Of a stretch of 64,000 bases of DNA, positions 55,062-62,440 are shown piece by piece. The translations under genes and the position numbers were made by a program. The notes beneath the pieces were generated by a model that was not told where the DNA came from, did no database searches, and saw nothing but the letters and a program-made list of their open reading frames with translations. This DNA is from Euzebyella marina (GTDB lineage: Bacteria > Bacteroidota > Bacteroidia > Flavobacteriales > Flavobacteriaceae), in assembly GCF_014855515.1 (NCBI RefSeq), contig NZ_JACYFK010000001.1:124001-188000 (forward strand), given 5' to 3'. Position 1 is the stretch's first letter. Every line of letters starts with the position of its first letter.

Positions 55062-55328
55062 ATGAAAAAAACCAAGTTTACAGAGAGCCAGATCATCAAG
55101 GCTTTAAAGGAAAATGATCAAGGAAGAAGTACTGCGGAAATTGCCCGGGAACTGGGCATAGACAAGAGCACTTTTTATTACTGGCGAAAGAAGTATGGCG
55201 GGATGGAGACCAGCCATTTAAAACGTCTCAAAGAGCTGGAGGAAGAAAATTGCAAGCTCAAACAGATTTATGCCGATGCCGGTCTGGATATCAGAATGCT
55301 CAAAGATGTCCTCTCAAAAAAGTTCTAG
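55062..55328 (+). CDS. IS3-family transposase OrfA
   Basis: 88 residues. FTESQIIKALKENDQGRSTAEIARELGIDKSTFYYWRKKYGGM is the helix-turn-helix DNA-binding domain of IS3 OrfA. A leucine-zipper-like helix follows (LKRLKELEEENCKLKQIYADAGLDIRMLKDVL). The last codons run over an A6G slippery heptamer just before the stop, where ribosomes of this family shift -1 to make the OrfAB transposase. It would bind the inverted repeats. Confidence 0.92.
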   Translation: MKKTKFTESQIIKALKENDQGRSTAEIARELGIDKSTFYYWRKKYGGMETSHLKRLKELEEENCKLKQIYADAGLDIRMLKDVLSKKF

Positions 55329-55402
55329 GGCCTTCCGACAAACAACATCGCGCAAGTTATCTCATAAAACAGTAGGAGGTATCGGTAAAGCGGGCCTGTT
55401 GG

Positions 55403-56200
55403 GTGTTAAGCCTGACACGCTCAATGTGGTATTACCGCAGCAAAAAGGATGACAAGGAGGTAATTGACAAGCTCTCCGGGCTGGCAGCAGCCTTACCCAC
55501 CCGTGGATTTGATGAGTATTACAAGCGTATCCGTCGCGAAGGCCTTCAGTGGAACCGTAAACGTGTCTTAAGGGTTTACCGGAGCATGAAGCTCAAATTT
55601 AGACGCAAGCATAAAAAGCGGATGATTTCCAGGGTCAAACAGGCACTGGAAGTTCCGTTGCATCTCAACGAATGCTGGAGTATGGATTTTATGGCAGACA
55701 CATTATCCGATGGCAGGAAGGTGCGTATTTTGAACGTAATGGATGATGGTAACCGGGAAGCCCTGGCTGTGGATCCTGCGCTGAATTATCCAGCCAGAAA
55801 GGTTGTTGAAACCCTGGAACAACTGGAGGAAGAGATTTGCCTTCCAAAAACTATACGCTGTGACAATGGACCGGAGTTTCTCTCCAAGACCTTTAACCAG
55901 TGGTGTAAAAGAAAAAGAATCGAGATCAAGTTTATTCAGCCAGGAAAACCAATGCAAAATGGCTCTATTGAAAGACTTAATAGATTTCAGAGGGAAGATG
56001 TCCTAGATGCTTACTGGTTTAATGATCTATACCAGTTAAAATCCTTATCCAACAAATGGAAGATAGATTATAATAACAATCATCCGCATCAATCCCTAGG
56101 AGATAAATCACCAAAGGAATTTTTAGCGAGATCAATAGATGATTTCAATGAAAAACCAGAATCATTTAATCAAAAAATACTGAATTTAGAGTTGTCCTAA
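55403..56200 (+). pseudogene. IS3-family transposase OrfB, interrupted by an amber codon
   Basis: The open part is 265 residues from a GTG at 55403. DDE catalytic core: ECWSMDFMADTL (first Asp), KTIRCDNGPEF (second Asp), and GSIERLNRFQREDVLD (Glu). NNNHPHQSLGDKSPKEF ends the domain as in other IS3 members. True OrfB sequence begins upstream in the same frame (KVLGPSDKQHRASYLIKQ, from 55322) but is cut by TAG at 55373-55375, so the frameshift product would stop after about 17 codons. The remaining GTG-started fragment keeps the DDE residues but lacks the N-terminal helix. Confidence 0.8.
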
Positions 56201-56217
56201 AAAGGGTAAGGCTACAG

Positions 56218-56972
56218 GTACATTGCAAAATTCAATTAGACCTTAATTTTAGGAGTTTACATTTTTAAAAACACTTTTATCTAGTGACTGATATGGTCTT
56301 GATTTCCATATTTAGATATAAAAAAGTTGGCAAGATGAACTTGTTGTTCCCCGTGGCGTTTGGGCATATTTCTGACATAAGAGTTAATCAGTAAAATATT
56401 CGATATTATAATGAGGAATATACTGTGGTCTTTCAAAATGTCACTGCTGCCTTTGCCTAAGGTATAGTTGAAAATACTAATAATATTAAACACCATTCAG
56501 AAGATAGAACTGTACTGATATAAGTCATAGATTTTTAAAATACCTATTACAAGAGAAGGCTCTTCTGTAAAGACCACTTTTAGTAGCTATTGATTGATTC
56601 GCGTAGTGAGTTACCGAAGATTAGAGAAACCATTTTGTGAAAAGCACTATAGATTCTATGAGAACAGTCGAGATTCCTATTTTCCAATTTTGGGAATTGT
56701 GGCAATGACACTGTAGAAAGCCAGAGGAAGGAAGTAGAATCATTAACCATTTATTCTGAGCAAACCGGAATTGGTGGAAGAATTACATAATTATACTTAT
56801 TTTTATAATGCAGAATATTCATATAATTTAGCGGTGAATGTCCTGTTTTACAGACAGTTTAGAGTTCGGTTAATCAGTATCGAAACAAAGTGTCAAGTGT
56901 TGATTTTTAGTTAGTTGTTATTACTGCTTACTTCCAGTCATGACGACCTCCCTTAAATTGTCGTGAATAACT
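56218..56972. other. Gene-free stretch between the IS and the integrase
   Basis: 755 bp with no convincing gene. The only longer frame (56281-56496, - strand) lacks domain or signal features. Likely remnant DNA or regulatory DNA downstream of the integrase. No hairpin terminator stands out. Confidence 0.45.
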
Positions 56973-58193
56973 TTAGATAGCTTCAATTAATTTCTCGTTG
57001 TAGTCATCCAGGATAGTAGTCGGCAAGGATTTGAGATAGATTTGAGTTGTATTCAGCTTACTATGTCCAAGCATGGCAGAAATGGCCTCCAAAGGAATGT
57101 TGTGAAGCATAGCTTGTGTAGCAAAGCTATGTCTGCTAACGTAGGTTGTAAGCTTCTGCTCAATTCCACATAACTCCTGAATTGTTTTTAACCCACGATT
57201 ATAACGCTGCCTTTCCCAATTAATCTCTCGTTCCTGTTTAGCAGGATTTTCTCGTTTTATTACAGGAAATATGTAATCCGCCGCTTTCTTTCCTTTCAAA
57301 TAACTGTTCAAGATTTCTGAAAGTTGTCCGGTTATTTTTATGTCATATAGTTTTCCCGTTTTCTTTCTGCGAAATTTAATACGACCGTTCACTATATTGC
57401 TTACTTGGAGGTAGGCCATGTCCGTGAAGTTCATACCATAGAGAAAAAAGGAACAAATGAAATAGTTTCGATATCTAAACAATGCTTGATCCTCTGGAAT
57501 TTCCAATTCTAGAATCTTTCTAATATCTTCAATTTCCAAAGCTCGTTTTTCGGTTGGAATTTGTCTTATGGTATAATTCATAAAAGGATAGGCTTCCTTT
57601 TCAATTAATCCCGCTTTTATACCCTTATTGAAGAGTGCTCGTAAGCCGCGTAAGTAAGTAGATAATCCATTCCAACTATTTCCCTTTGCTAAATGATATT
57701 TTTCAAAGCGTTTGATGAAGGAGTAATTCACTTCATTAAACTTAAGATCTTTGCCCTTATTGAAGGTCTTCAAGACCGATAAAATGCCTTTATAATGTCT
57801 GGCCGTCCCATATCTGTGTGCCGCCTTTAAATCCTCAACTACAGAATTCCCAAATTCAAAAAAGGATTCATAGGTGCTGTTTCTTGTGATTCGATTTTTC
57901 ACTTCAACAATTGACAAATAGTTTAAATTACCTTGATCAGAAAGTTTGTTGAGAATGTCATTTGCACGAGCTTCTTCTTTTAATAAAAGCGTATTCAATC
58001 GGGCAATGGATTCCGTGCGAGGGAAGTTTCTTTTAATGGAACATTTTTGATGATCCCAAAATATTTCGGATATTGAAAAACCAGTTGCGATGGATGTTGT
58101 TTTTCGCAAATGGGTGAGGCGAAAAATTATAGGGTAGGTGCCATCTTTTTTTGCTCTTCTTGTATCCAGTAAAAGGGTCAAATATGTTCTCAT
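56973..58193 (-). CDS. int: Tyrosine recombinase (Bacteroidetes-type integrase)
   Basis: 406 residues. Arm-binding domain about 1-90 (MRTYLTLLLDTRRAKKDGTYPIIFRLTHLRKTTSIATG), SAM-like core-binding domain about 105-200, catalytic domain 215-406. Catalytic residues seen: Lys in FRRKKTGKLYD, the R-H pair in TYVSRHSFAT, His in MLGHSKLNTTQIYL, and the nucleophile Tyr in that last segment. The first catalytic Arg, usually in an RGMxF segment of these enzymes, is Tyr here (FFLYGMNFTDMAYL). It is transcribed inward from the right end, starting about 150 bp from attR and just inside the right TTTGCAAACA repeats. It integrates and excises the element at tRNA-Arg. Confidence 0.9.
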   Translation of the reverse strand: MRTYLTLLLDTRRAKKDGTYPIIFRLTHLRKTTSIATGFSISEIFWDHQKCSIKRNFPRTESIARLNTLLLKEEARANDILNKLSDQGNLNYLSIVEVKNRITRNSTYESFFEFGNSVVEDLKAAHRYGTARHYKGILSVLKTFNKGKDLKFNEVNYSFIKRFEKYHLAKGNSWNGLSTYLRGLRALFNKGIKAGLIEKEAYPFMNYTIRQIPTEKRALEIEDIRKILELEIPEDQALFRYRNYFICSFFLYGMNFTDMAYLQVSNIVNGRIKFRRKKTGKLYDIKITGQLSEILNSYLKGKKAADYIFPVIKRENPAKQEREINWERQRYNRGLKTIQELCGIEQKLTTYVSRHSFATQAMLHNIPLEAISAMLGHSKLNTTQIYLKSLPTTILDDYNEKLIEAI

Positions 58194-58215
58194 TTACTTC
58201 AAGTTAGCAAAAAAA

Positions 58216-58236
58216 TTTGCAAACAATTTGCAAACA
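58216..58236 (+). repeat. Tandem TTTGCAAACA repeats, right end
   Basis: Same 21 bp as 48823-48843 and in the same orientation, between the integrase start and attR, about 107 bp from attR. See the left-end copy for the proposed role as integrase arm sites. Confidence 0.7.
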
Positions 58237-58343
58237 AATGATTGATTCCAATTGATTCCAAATGAGGTCAAAATAAATGTAACACATTGACATGCAATAA
58301 ATTATATCGATTTTGGTTTTTGGAAGATTTGGTATTAAAGCGG

Positions 58344-58386
58344 CTTCTAAGCAGACGGTCGAAGGTTCGAATCCTTCCGCGATCAC
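58344..58386 (+). repeat. Right attachment site (attR), tRNA-Arg 3' fragment
   Basis: Exact 43-bp copy of 48733-48775, lacking the tRNA 5' half. It is followed by AGAAG rather than CA, so the chromosomal side does not encode the CCA end; the ancestral tRNA gene probably lacked an encoded CCA and the element supplied one. Confidence 0.92.
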
Positions 58387-58391
58387 AGAAG

Positions 58392-58416
58392 ACCCCTCTT
58401 TATGAGGGGTTTTTTG
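58392..58416 (+). terminator. Original tRNA-Arg terminator, stranded beyond attR
   Basis: ACCCCTC-TTTAT-GAGGGGT followed by six T residues, immediately after the attR copy. It would have ended the tRNA transcript before the element inserted. It lies just past the 3' end of the convergent GH32 gene, so it now separates that gene from the element. Confidence 0.85.
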
Positions 58417-58418
58417 TT

Positions 58419-60026
58419 TCAATCAAATTTCAACTGGTCGATTTTTAAATCTTCCAAAATCAATTCTCCATTCTCTGATATTACGGATAACTGGTCGTAA
58501 GGCGTCGTTGGAAAGAAAATTTCTGTTATAGGCGTAGAACCCCCATCAAAAAACAATTCAATGGACGTTTTATCCAAAAGAATTTCGGCATCATGAACTG
58601 ATTTCTCCGATAACCTTGGCGCCACTGATATTTTTTCGGCGAATTCATCGTGAAAATCTACTATCCCCGATTTTCTTCGGTCGACAAAAAATTGTTTGTC
58701 ATCGGAGTTATAACCAAAAAGCAACTCTTCCCCTTTCTCGTTAGATAATTTAAATGTGTATGATATTTCATCGATTGAGGGCAGAGTATAGGCAATACGG
58801 GCCTTGGAGTAATCAATATCTTCACCTCCTAAAATCTTCTCTTCACCTTCTTTTATCGAAACCGTTCCTTCTTCCAAACCCTTATCAATAAAGTTCCGAA
58901 CCTCGTCAACAGGTTCAGACCTAAGCATGGGCACTCCGTTCTCGGAAATCAACCGAAGTGTGCGAGGTATGCTCTGACTACTTCGCCAAGTGGTGGTCGG
59001 TACTTGATTGGCATAATGACCATCGACCATCCAACCTATAAATATTTTACGCCCATCTTCCTCTGGAACATTTGACCAGGTTACCCCGGCATAATTATCT
59101 TTTCCAAAATCAATCCAAAAGTCATGCTTTTCGGCGAGTGCTGTTTTAAACGAGTCGTCTAAAGTGAATTTTTCGCCATCAAAATCACCGATAAAGTATT
59201 GAGTTCCGTTTCCTCCGTTTGGTGCTCCCCCACTGATGCTGCCCAACATCACCCATTTCACCTCATCGGTTCCTTCGATTGTCATCGGAAATAAATCAGG
59301 ACACTCCCAGACGCCGTCATGACTGCCCACATCCTTACCAAATCGGTCCGTTAGCGTCCAATCGATTAAATTTTTTGAGGTATAAATCATCATCTCGCTG
59401 TCTGCAGCCAATATCATGGCCCATTGTTGGCGTTCTTCATCCCAAGTAACCTTTGGATCCCTATAATCTCTAATGCCAGGATTTTCAATTACCGGGTTTC
59501 CATCGTACTTCGTCCATGATTTCCCTTCATCTAAAGAGTAAGCAATCGCTTGGGTCTGCGCATCAATCTTGCCTTCATCACCCTTTTTGGGATCATGATA
59601 CGTATACATGGCAACAATGGGTATCTCTCCATTTTTGGCAAGCCCAGAGGTATTTTCATAATCGACCACAGCGCTACCCGAAAAAATATACCCTAACTCA
59701 TCGGGATATAAGGCTATTGGAAGGTGTTCCCATTTAATCAAATCGGTACTAATGGCGTGGCCCCAATGCATAGGCCCCCAAATATTATCGTCTGGGTAAT
59801 GTTGATAAAACAAATGGTACTTTCCGTTAAGATAAAACATACCATTTGGGTCGTTCATCCAACCGATTTTTGGAGTGAAATGGAAATTAGGCCGGTAAAG
59901 TTGCTCTTCGACAGAAGCGATTTCCTTTGTTTCTTCCTGTACTGGTTTTTCCTTTTGATTTTTGCACGAAAACGTTTGAAATAAAATAGCTGAAGCGGTA
60001 ATAAGTAGCGTTAGTCTGTTATTCGT
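58419..60026 (-). CDS. GH32 fructan hydrolase (levanase/inulinase-like), lipoprotein
   Basis: GH32 with all three catalytic residues visible: nucleophile Asp in the GWMNDPNG segment, RDP in IRDYRDPKVTW, and acid/base Glu in WECPDLFP. A five-bladed beta-propeller is followed by the C-terminal beta-sandwich. The first ATG (59858) falls inside the GWMNDPNG motif, so it cannot be the true start. Upstream the frame stays open for 56 codons and encodes a lipoprotein signal (LTLLITASAILFQTFSC) and HFTPKIG. The only codon at the expected start is ACG at 60026; a TAA lies two codons upstream. Either ACG is used or the ATG was lost. It cleaves beta-fructosides (levan, inulin or sucrose) at the cell surface. 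Confidence 0.85.
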   Translation of the reverse strand, partial: TNNRLTLLITASAILFQTFSCKNQKEKPVQEETKEIASVEEQLYRPNFHFTPKIGWMNDPNGMFYLNGKYHLFYQHYPDDNIWGPMHWGHAISTDLIKWEHLPIALYPDELGYIFSGSAVVDYENTSGLAKNGEIPIVAMYTYHDPKKGDEGKIDAQTQAIAYSLDEGKSWTKYDGNPVIENPGIRDYRDPKVTWDEERQQWAMILAADSEMMIYTSKNLIDWTLTDRFGKDVGSHDGVWECPDLFPMTIEGTDEVKWVMLGSISGGAPNGGNGTQYFIGDFDGEKFTLDDSFKTALAEKHDFWIDFGKDNYAGVTWSNVPEEDGRKIFIGWMVDGHYANQVPTTTWRSSQSIPRTLRLISENGVPMLRSEPVDEVRNFIDKGLEEGTVSIKEGEEKILGGEDIDYSKARIAYTLPSIDEISYTFKLSNEKGEELLFGYNSDDKQFFVDRRKSGIVDFHDEFAEKISVAPRLSEKSVHDAEILLDKTSIELFFDGGSTPITEIFFPTTPYDQLSVISENGELILEDLKIDQLKFD

Positions 60027-60354
60027 GAGTTAGTTGGGTATTTAATTTGGAGGATTATTCAAAAGTGGTTCTCGTCTTTCCTATTACGAAGCAAAATCTG
60101 AAATAATTACATCATTTGTGATTGAATGTCAATTATTTAGTCGCTTTACAAATTCTTGAATATTCAGATAGCATCTAAGTGGGAGCAACTTGTTAATAGA
60201 ATGTAATTCTACACAATTTTTTTAAATCTTCTTGGGTCCTATCCCAAAAAGAAGATTTTTACAACTTTAGAATTATACGACGTACTGCTACTTTCTATGT
60301 TCCAGTTAATCAGAAATATGACTCAAGCTAAATGAAAATACCTGGTGGGCAGCA
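60027..60354. other. Intergenic region upstream of the GH32 gene
   Basis: About 330 bp, AT-rich, no gene seen. It must contain the GH32 promoter (leftward). I found no exact Bacteroidetes promoter motif. Confidence 0.4.
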
Positions 60355-60388
60355 ATTAAAAAACCCTCTCTCGAAACGAGAGAGGGTT
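60355..60388 (-). terminator. Rho-independent terminator of the ferritin-like operon
   Basis: A perfect 12-bp stem, AACCCTCTCTCG and CGAGAGAGGGTT with an AAA loop, at 60362-60388. On the - strand it is followed by a run of T (As at 60358-60363 on +). It lies about 30 bp past the stop of the ferritin-like gene at 60418. Confidence 0.92.
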
Positions 60389-60417
60389 CTATAAAAGGAG
60401 CTGCTTTATATTCTTCG

Positions 60418-61245
60418 TTATTCTACGATGAAAAGGCTTGCTATTGCAACCGCATCATCACCTGAAAGTGGCTCATCGTATGCTTCGGTCGATGCTTCCA
60501 TACTGAAAGCGGCATCACTACCAAGTGTAGTAACATCTACCCCACCTTGAGTAACGTTTTCCTCACCATTGTAAACCGCTTGGGTCGCTTCTGGCATTCC
60601 GTCGCCTCTTTCATTATTGGTAATCCATCCTTTAAGACCTCTCAACCTTCTAACTTCCGAAGCGTGCATGGCCTCAACGGCGTGTATTTGCAATGCGGCA
60701 GTTAGAAAATCAGAACCAAGCAGGTTACCGGCTTGCCCTTTATAGGCTCTTACACCTGTGTCTTCAAAAGCTTGCGCCAATGCCAATAATTGTGCGTAGG
60801 CGGTTTCTTGCCCTACGCCATATTCGTTGAACGGGTCAAAGGCGCCACCTGCCGTAAAATCGAAAGTCGGTTTTTCAACTGGGGTTACTCCTGCGCCTTC
60901 CAATCCGCTGATCAGAAAATCTACGTGGGCCTGCTCATGTTTAGAAATCTGCATGTACACCGTTTCTGGTCTACCGCTAGGCAAAACTCCTGATTGCAAA
61001 GCCAAATCGTAAAACTCGTCTTCTAAATATTCAAGAGTTAACGCCAATTGTAGGGCACTGACCGGGTCATTGCCTGACTCTTGAGCAAATGTTCTTTTGG
61101 GCATTGCAGCCATACCAAATGGGATTGCCGCAAGGGCTGCCTTCTTACCCATAGAGCCGAGAGAACCAAACATATCTCGTCTACTAGCCTTTTTATTGAG
61201 GAGGGATTCGTTCGTAAATCCATCTAAAAATTTTATAATATTCAT
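60418..61245 (-). CDS. Ferritin-like domain protein, exported
   Basis: 275 residues. The N-terminus has ASRRDMFGSLGSMGKKAALAAIPFGMAAMP, a Tat-like signal. The ferritin_2-type four-helix domain (about 60-225) has LALTLEYLEDEFYDLAL, ISKHEQAHVDFLISGLEG, FEDTGVRAYKGQAGNLL and IHAVEAMHASEVRRL; the E/H residues on these helices are the usual dimetal ligands. Such proteins are common in Bacteroidetes and their function (metal or oxidative-stress handling) is not settled. Paired with the gene at 61265, 19 bp apart in one operon. Confidence 0.85.
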   Translation of the reverse strand: MNIIKFLDGFTNESLLNKKASRRDMFGSLGSMGKKAALAAIPFGMAAMPKRTFAQESGNDPVSALQLALTLEYLEDEFYDLALQSGVLPSGRPETVYMQISKHEQAHVDFLISGLEGAGVTPVEKPTFDFTAGGAFDPFNEYGVGQETAYAQLLALAQAFEDTGVRAYKGQAGNLLGSDFLTAALQIHAVEAMHASEVRRLRGLKGWITNNERGDGMPEATQAVYNGEENVTQGGVDVTTLGSDAAFSMEASTEAYDEPLSGDDAVAIASLFIVE

Positions 61246-61264
61246 AATTTTCTTCTTTTAGTGT

Positions 61265-62023
61265 TTAAGGTAAATTGTTAGCTGTGAACTTCGTGGTAAT
61301 GAAACCTGTATCGCCCACGGCAGCCAATATGGCTGAAGGGTCAAGAGCAGCACTGAGTCCGTTACTTGCGGTTACATAATCGTCACCGGCGAAGTCTGCC
61401 GACCCCGGATTCAATAGCGTACGTATGGCCGAAGCATGTCTAGCCTCTACCGAAACAATCTTACCTGCAATTAACAGATAATTTGGGTCAGCAATCAAAC
61501 GGCCTGCCCCATTATAAGCGGCAACACCGGTATCTTCAAGAACACTGGCCGTAGTTAATACCTGCTCTCTATTTCCAAAATCGAGGTTACCATAATCGAA
61601 TTCCAAAGTAGGAAGCACCAAATCGGTATTACCATCAACAGCAGCTGTAATAGCCGCCTTGAAGAAATCTCTGTGGTTTACCTCATGGTAATATAAATCG
61701 GTAAGTACTTGTCTTTCCTCATCAGAAATATTGCCATAGAACGAATTCACAACCTTTGTGTAAAAATCGGCTTCGAGCTGCTCCAATGCGTAAGCATAAT
61801 TAAGAACGCCTAAATCTCCTTCCCCTAAATCAAAAATTTTGTCTGGGTCCGGATCTGGATCCGGTTCCGGGTCTGGATCAGGCATCATACCCATACCATT
61901 ATCATCATCACTACAGGCTACCAAAAGCCCCGCTCCAACAACGCCTAAACCTCCCAATTTCAGAAATCGTCGGCGATTTGTTGATTTACCAATAGGTTCT
62001 ACCCTAACTATATTTTTTTTCAT
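61265..62023 (-). CDS. Ferritin-like domain lipoprotein, exported
   Basis: 252 residues. RRRFLKLGGLGVVGAGLLVACS is a twin-arginine signal ending in a lipobox Cys. A Pro-Asp repeat spacer follows (PDPDPEPDPDPDPD). The ferritin-like domain (about 70-220) has LNYAYALEQLEADFYTKVV, YYHEVNHRDFFKAAI, LEDTGVAAYNG and VSVEARHASAIRTLL. A sister of the downstream gene in the same operon. Likely exported folded by Tat and anchored to a membrane. The exact role is unknown. Confidence 0.85.
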   Translation of the reverse strand: MKKNIVRVEPIGKSTNRRRFLKLGGLGVVGAGLLVACSDDDNGMGMMPDPDPEPDPDPDPDKIFDLGEGDLGVLNYAYALEQLEADFYTKVVNSFYGNISDEERQVLTDLYYHEVNHRDFFKAAITAAVDGNTDLVLPTLEFDYGNLDFGNREQVLTTASVLEDTGVAAYNGAGRLIADPNYLLIAGKIVSVEARHASAIRTLLNPGSADFAGDDYVTASNGLSAALDPSAILAAVGDTGFITTKFTANNLP

Positions 62024-62440
62024 ATGGCAATCTGTTTTTAAGGTTAATACACTAATACCTACGAGGGATTGGTAGGACGGTTTGGTCTTAAATGTTAAAA
62101 TAATGTGAAAGCTATCATTTTAAGTGTAAACTAGGGGTATCGATGTGCTCCCCAACCTATATAGCATAGACGTCGGAAGCCCATATTGGGTTTTCAATAA
62201 AATTTTTAATTCTTTGTCAGAATCACTCCTTTTGGCAGTAACTAGCTATGGACTCACCCGTAAAATGACACGAAAAAGCCCATTTTTATTATGTTGAATC
62301 AAATTGTTGAGGAATAGAATCAATTTGTAAAGTACCTATTGATGCCAAAAGCTATTTTTATTTTTCTCAATTTAACTACCAATTTTTGCCAATTCAGGAT
62401 TTTTTATATCCGCCTGTTATTGACAAGAAAACTCAAACTA
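62024..62440. promoter_or_regulatory. Divergent intergenic region (ferritin-like operon / FG-GAP protein)
   Basis: 417 bp without a gene, between the leftward ferritin-like operon and the rightward FG-GAP protein. A small inverted repeat CCTAC-n8-GTAGG lies near 62059-62076, just upstream of the ferritin-like genes, and could be an operator; this is weak. No exact promoter motif was found. Confidence 0.4.

Larger units (their letters stand above)
54994..56217 (+). mobile_element. IS3-family insertion sequence (probably inactive)
   Basis: Imperfect terminal inverted repeats: CTGTAGCCTTCCCTAAAAAT... at 54994-55020 and its partner at 56191-56217 (reads CTGTAGCCTTACCCTTTTTA... on the other strand). 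Inside are orfA and orfB in the 0/-1 arrangement of the IS3 family, with a canonical A-AAA-AAG slippery site at 55316-55322. An amber codon interrupts the -1 frame at 55373-55375. I see no target-site duplication at the ends. The length of about 1.22 kb is normal for IS3. Confidence 0.85.
48733..58386. mobile_element. Integrated mobilizable element in tRNA-Arg(TCT)
   Basis: A 9.65-kb segment bounded by an exact 43-bp direct repeat of the tRNA 3' half (48733-48775 and 58344-58386). A tyrosine integrase is transcribed inward from the right end. Matching tandem TTTGCAAACA repeats lie just inside each end. A mobilization pair (BfmA-like plus relaxase) is preceded by oriT-like hairpins. There is no conjugation (tra) machinery, so it would be an integrative mobilizable element needing a helper. 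Cargo: one intact gene (53223-54965), a shattered lipoprotein gene, a decayed frame and an IS3-family insertion. The boundaries are direct sequence evidence; activity is not shown. Confidence 0.92.

Noticed and set aside
56281-56496. 71-codon - strand frame between IS and integrase
   Set aside because: Short, no motif, no ribosome site, in an otherwise non-coding stretch.
58204-58422. 72-codon - strand frame across attR
   Set aside because: It is antisense to the tRNA fragment; EGFEPST-type peptides are a known false product of tRNA antisense reading.
59858-59858. ATG at 59858 as the start of the GH32 gene
   Set aside because: It falls inside the conserved GWMNDPNG motif and would cut off the lipoprotein signal.
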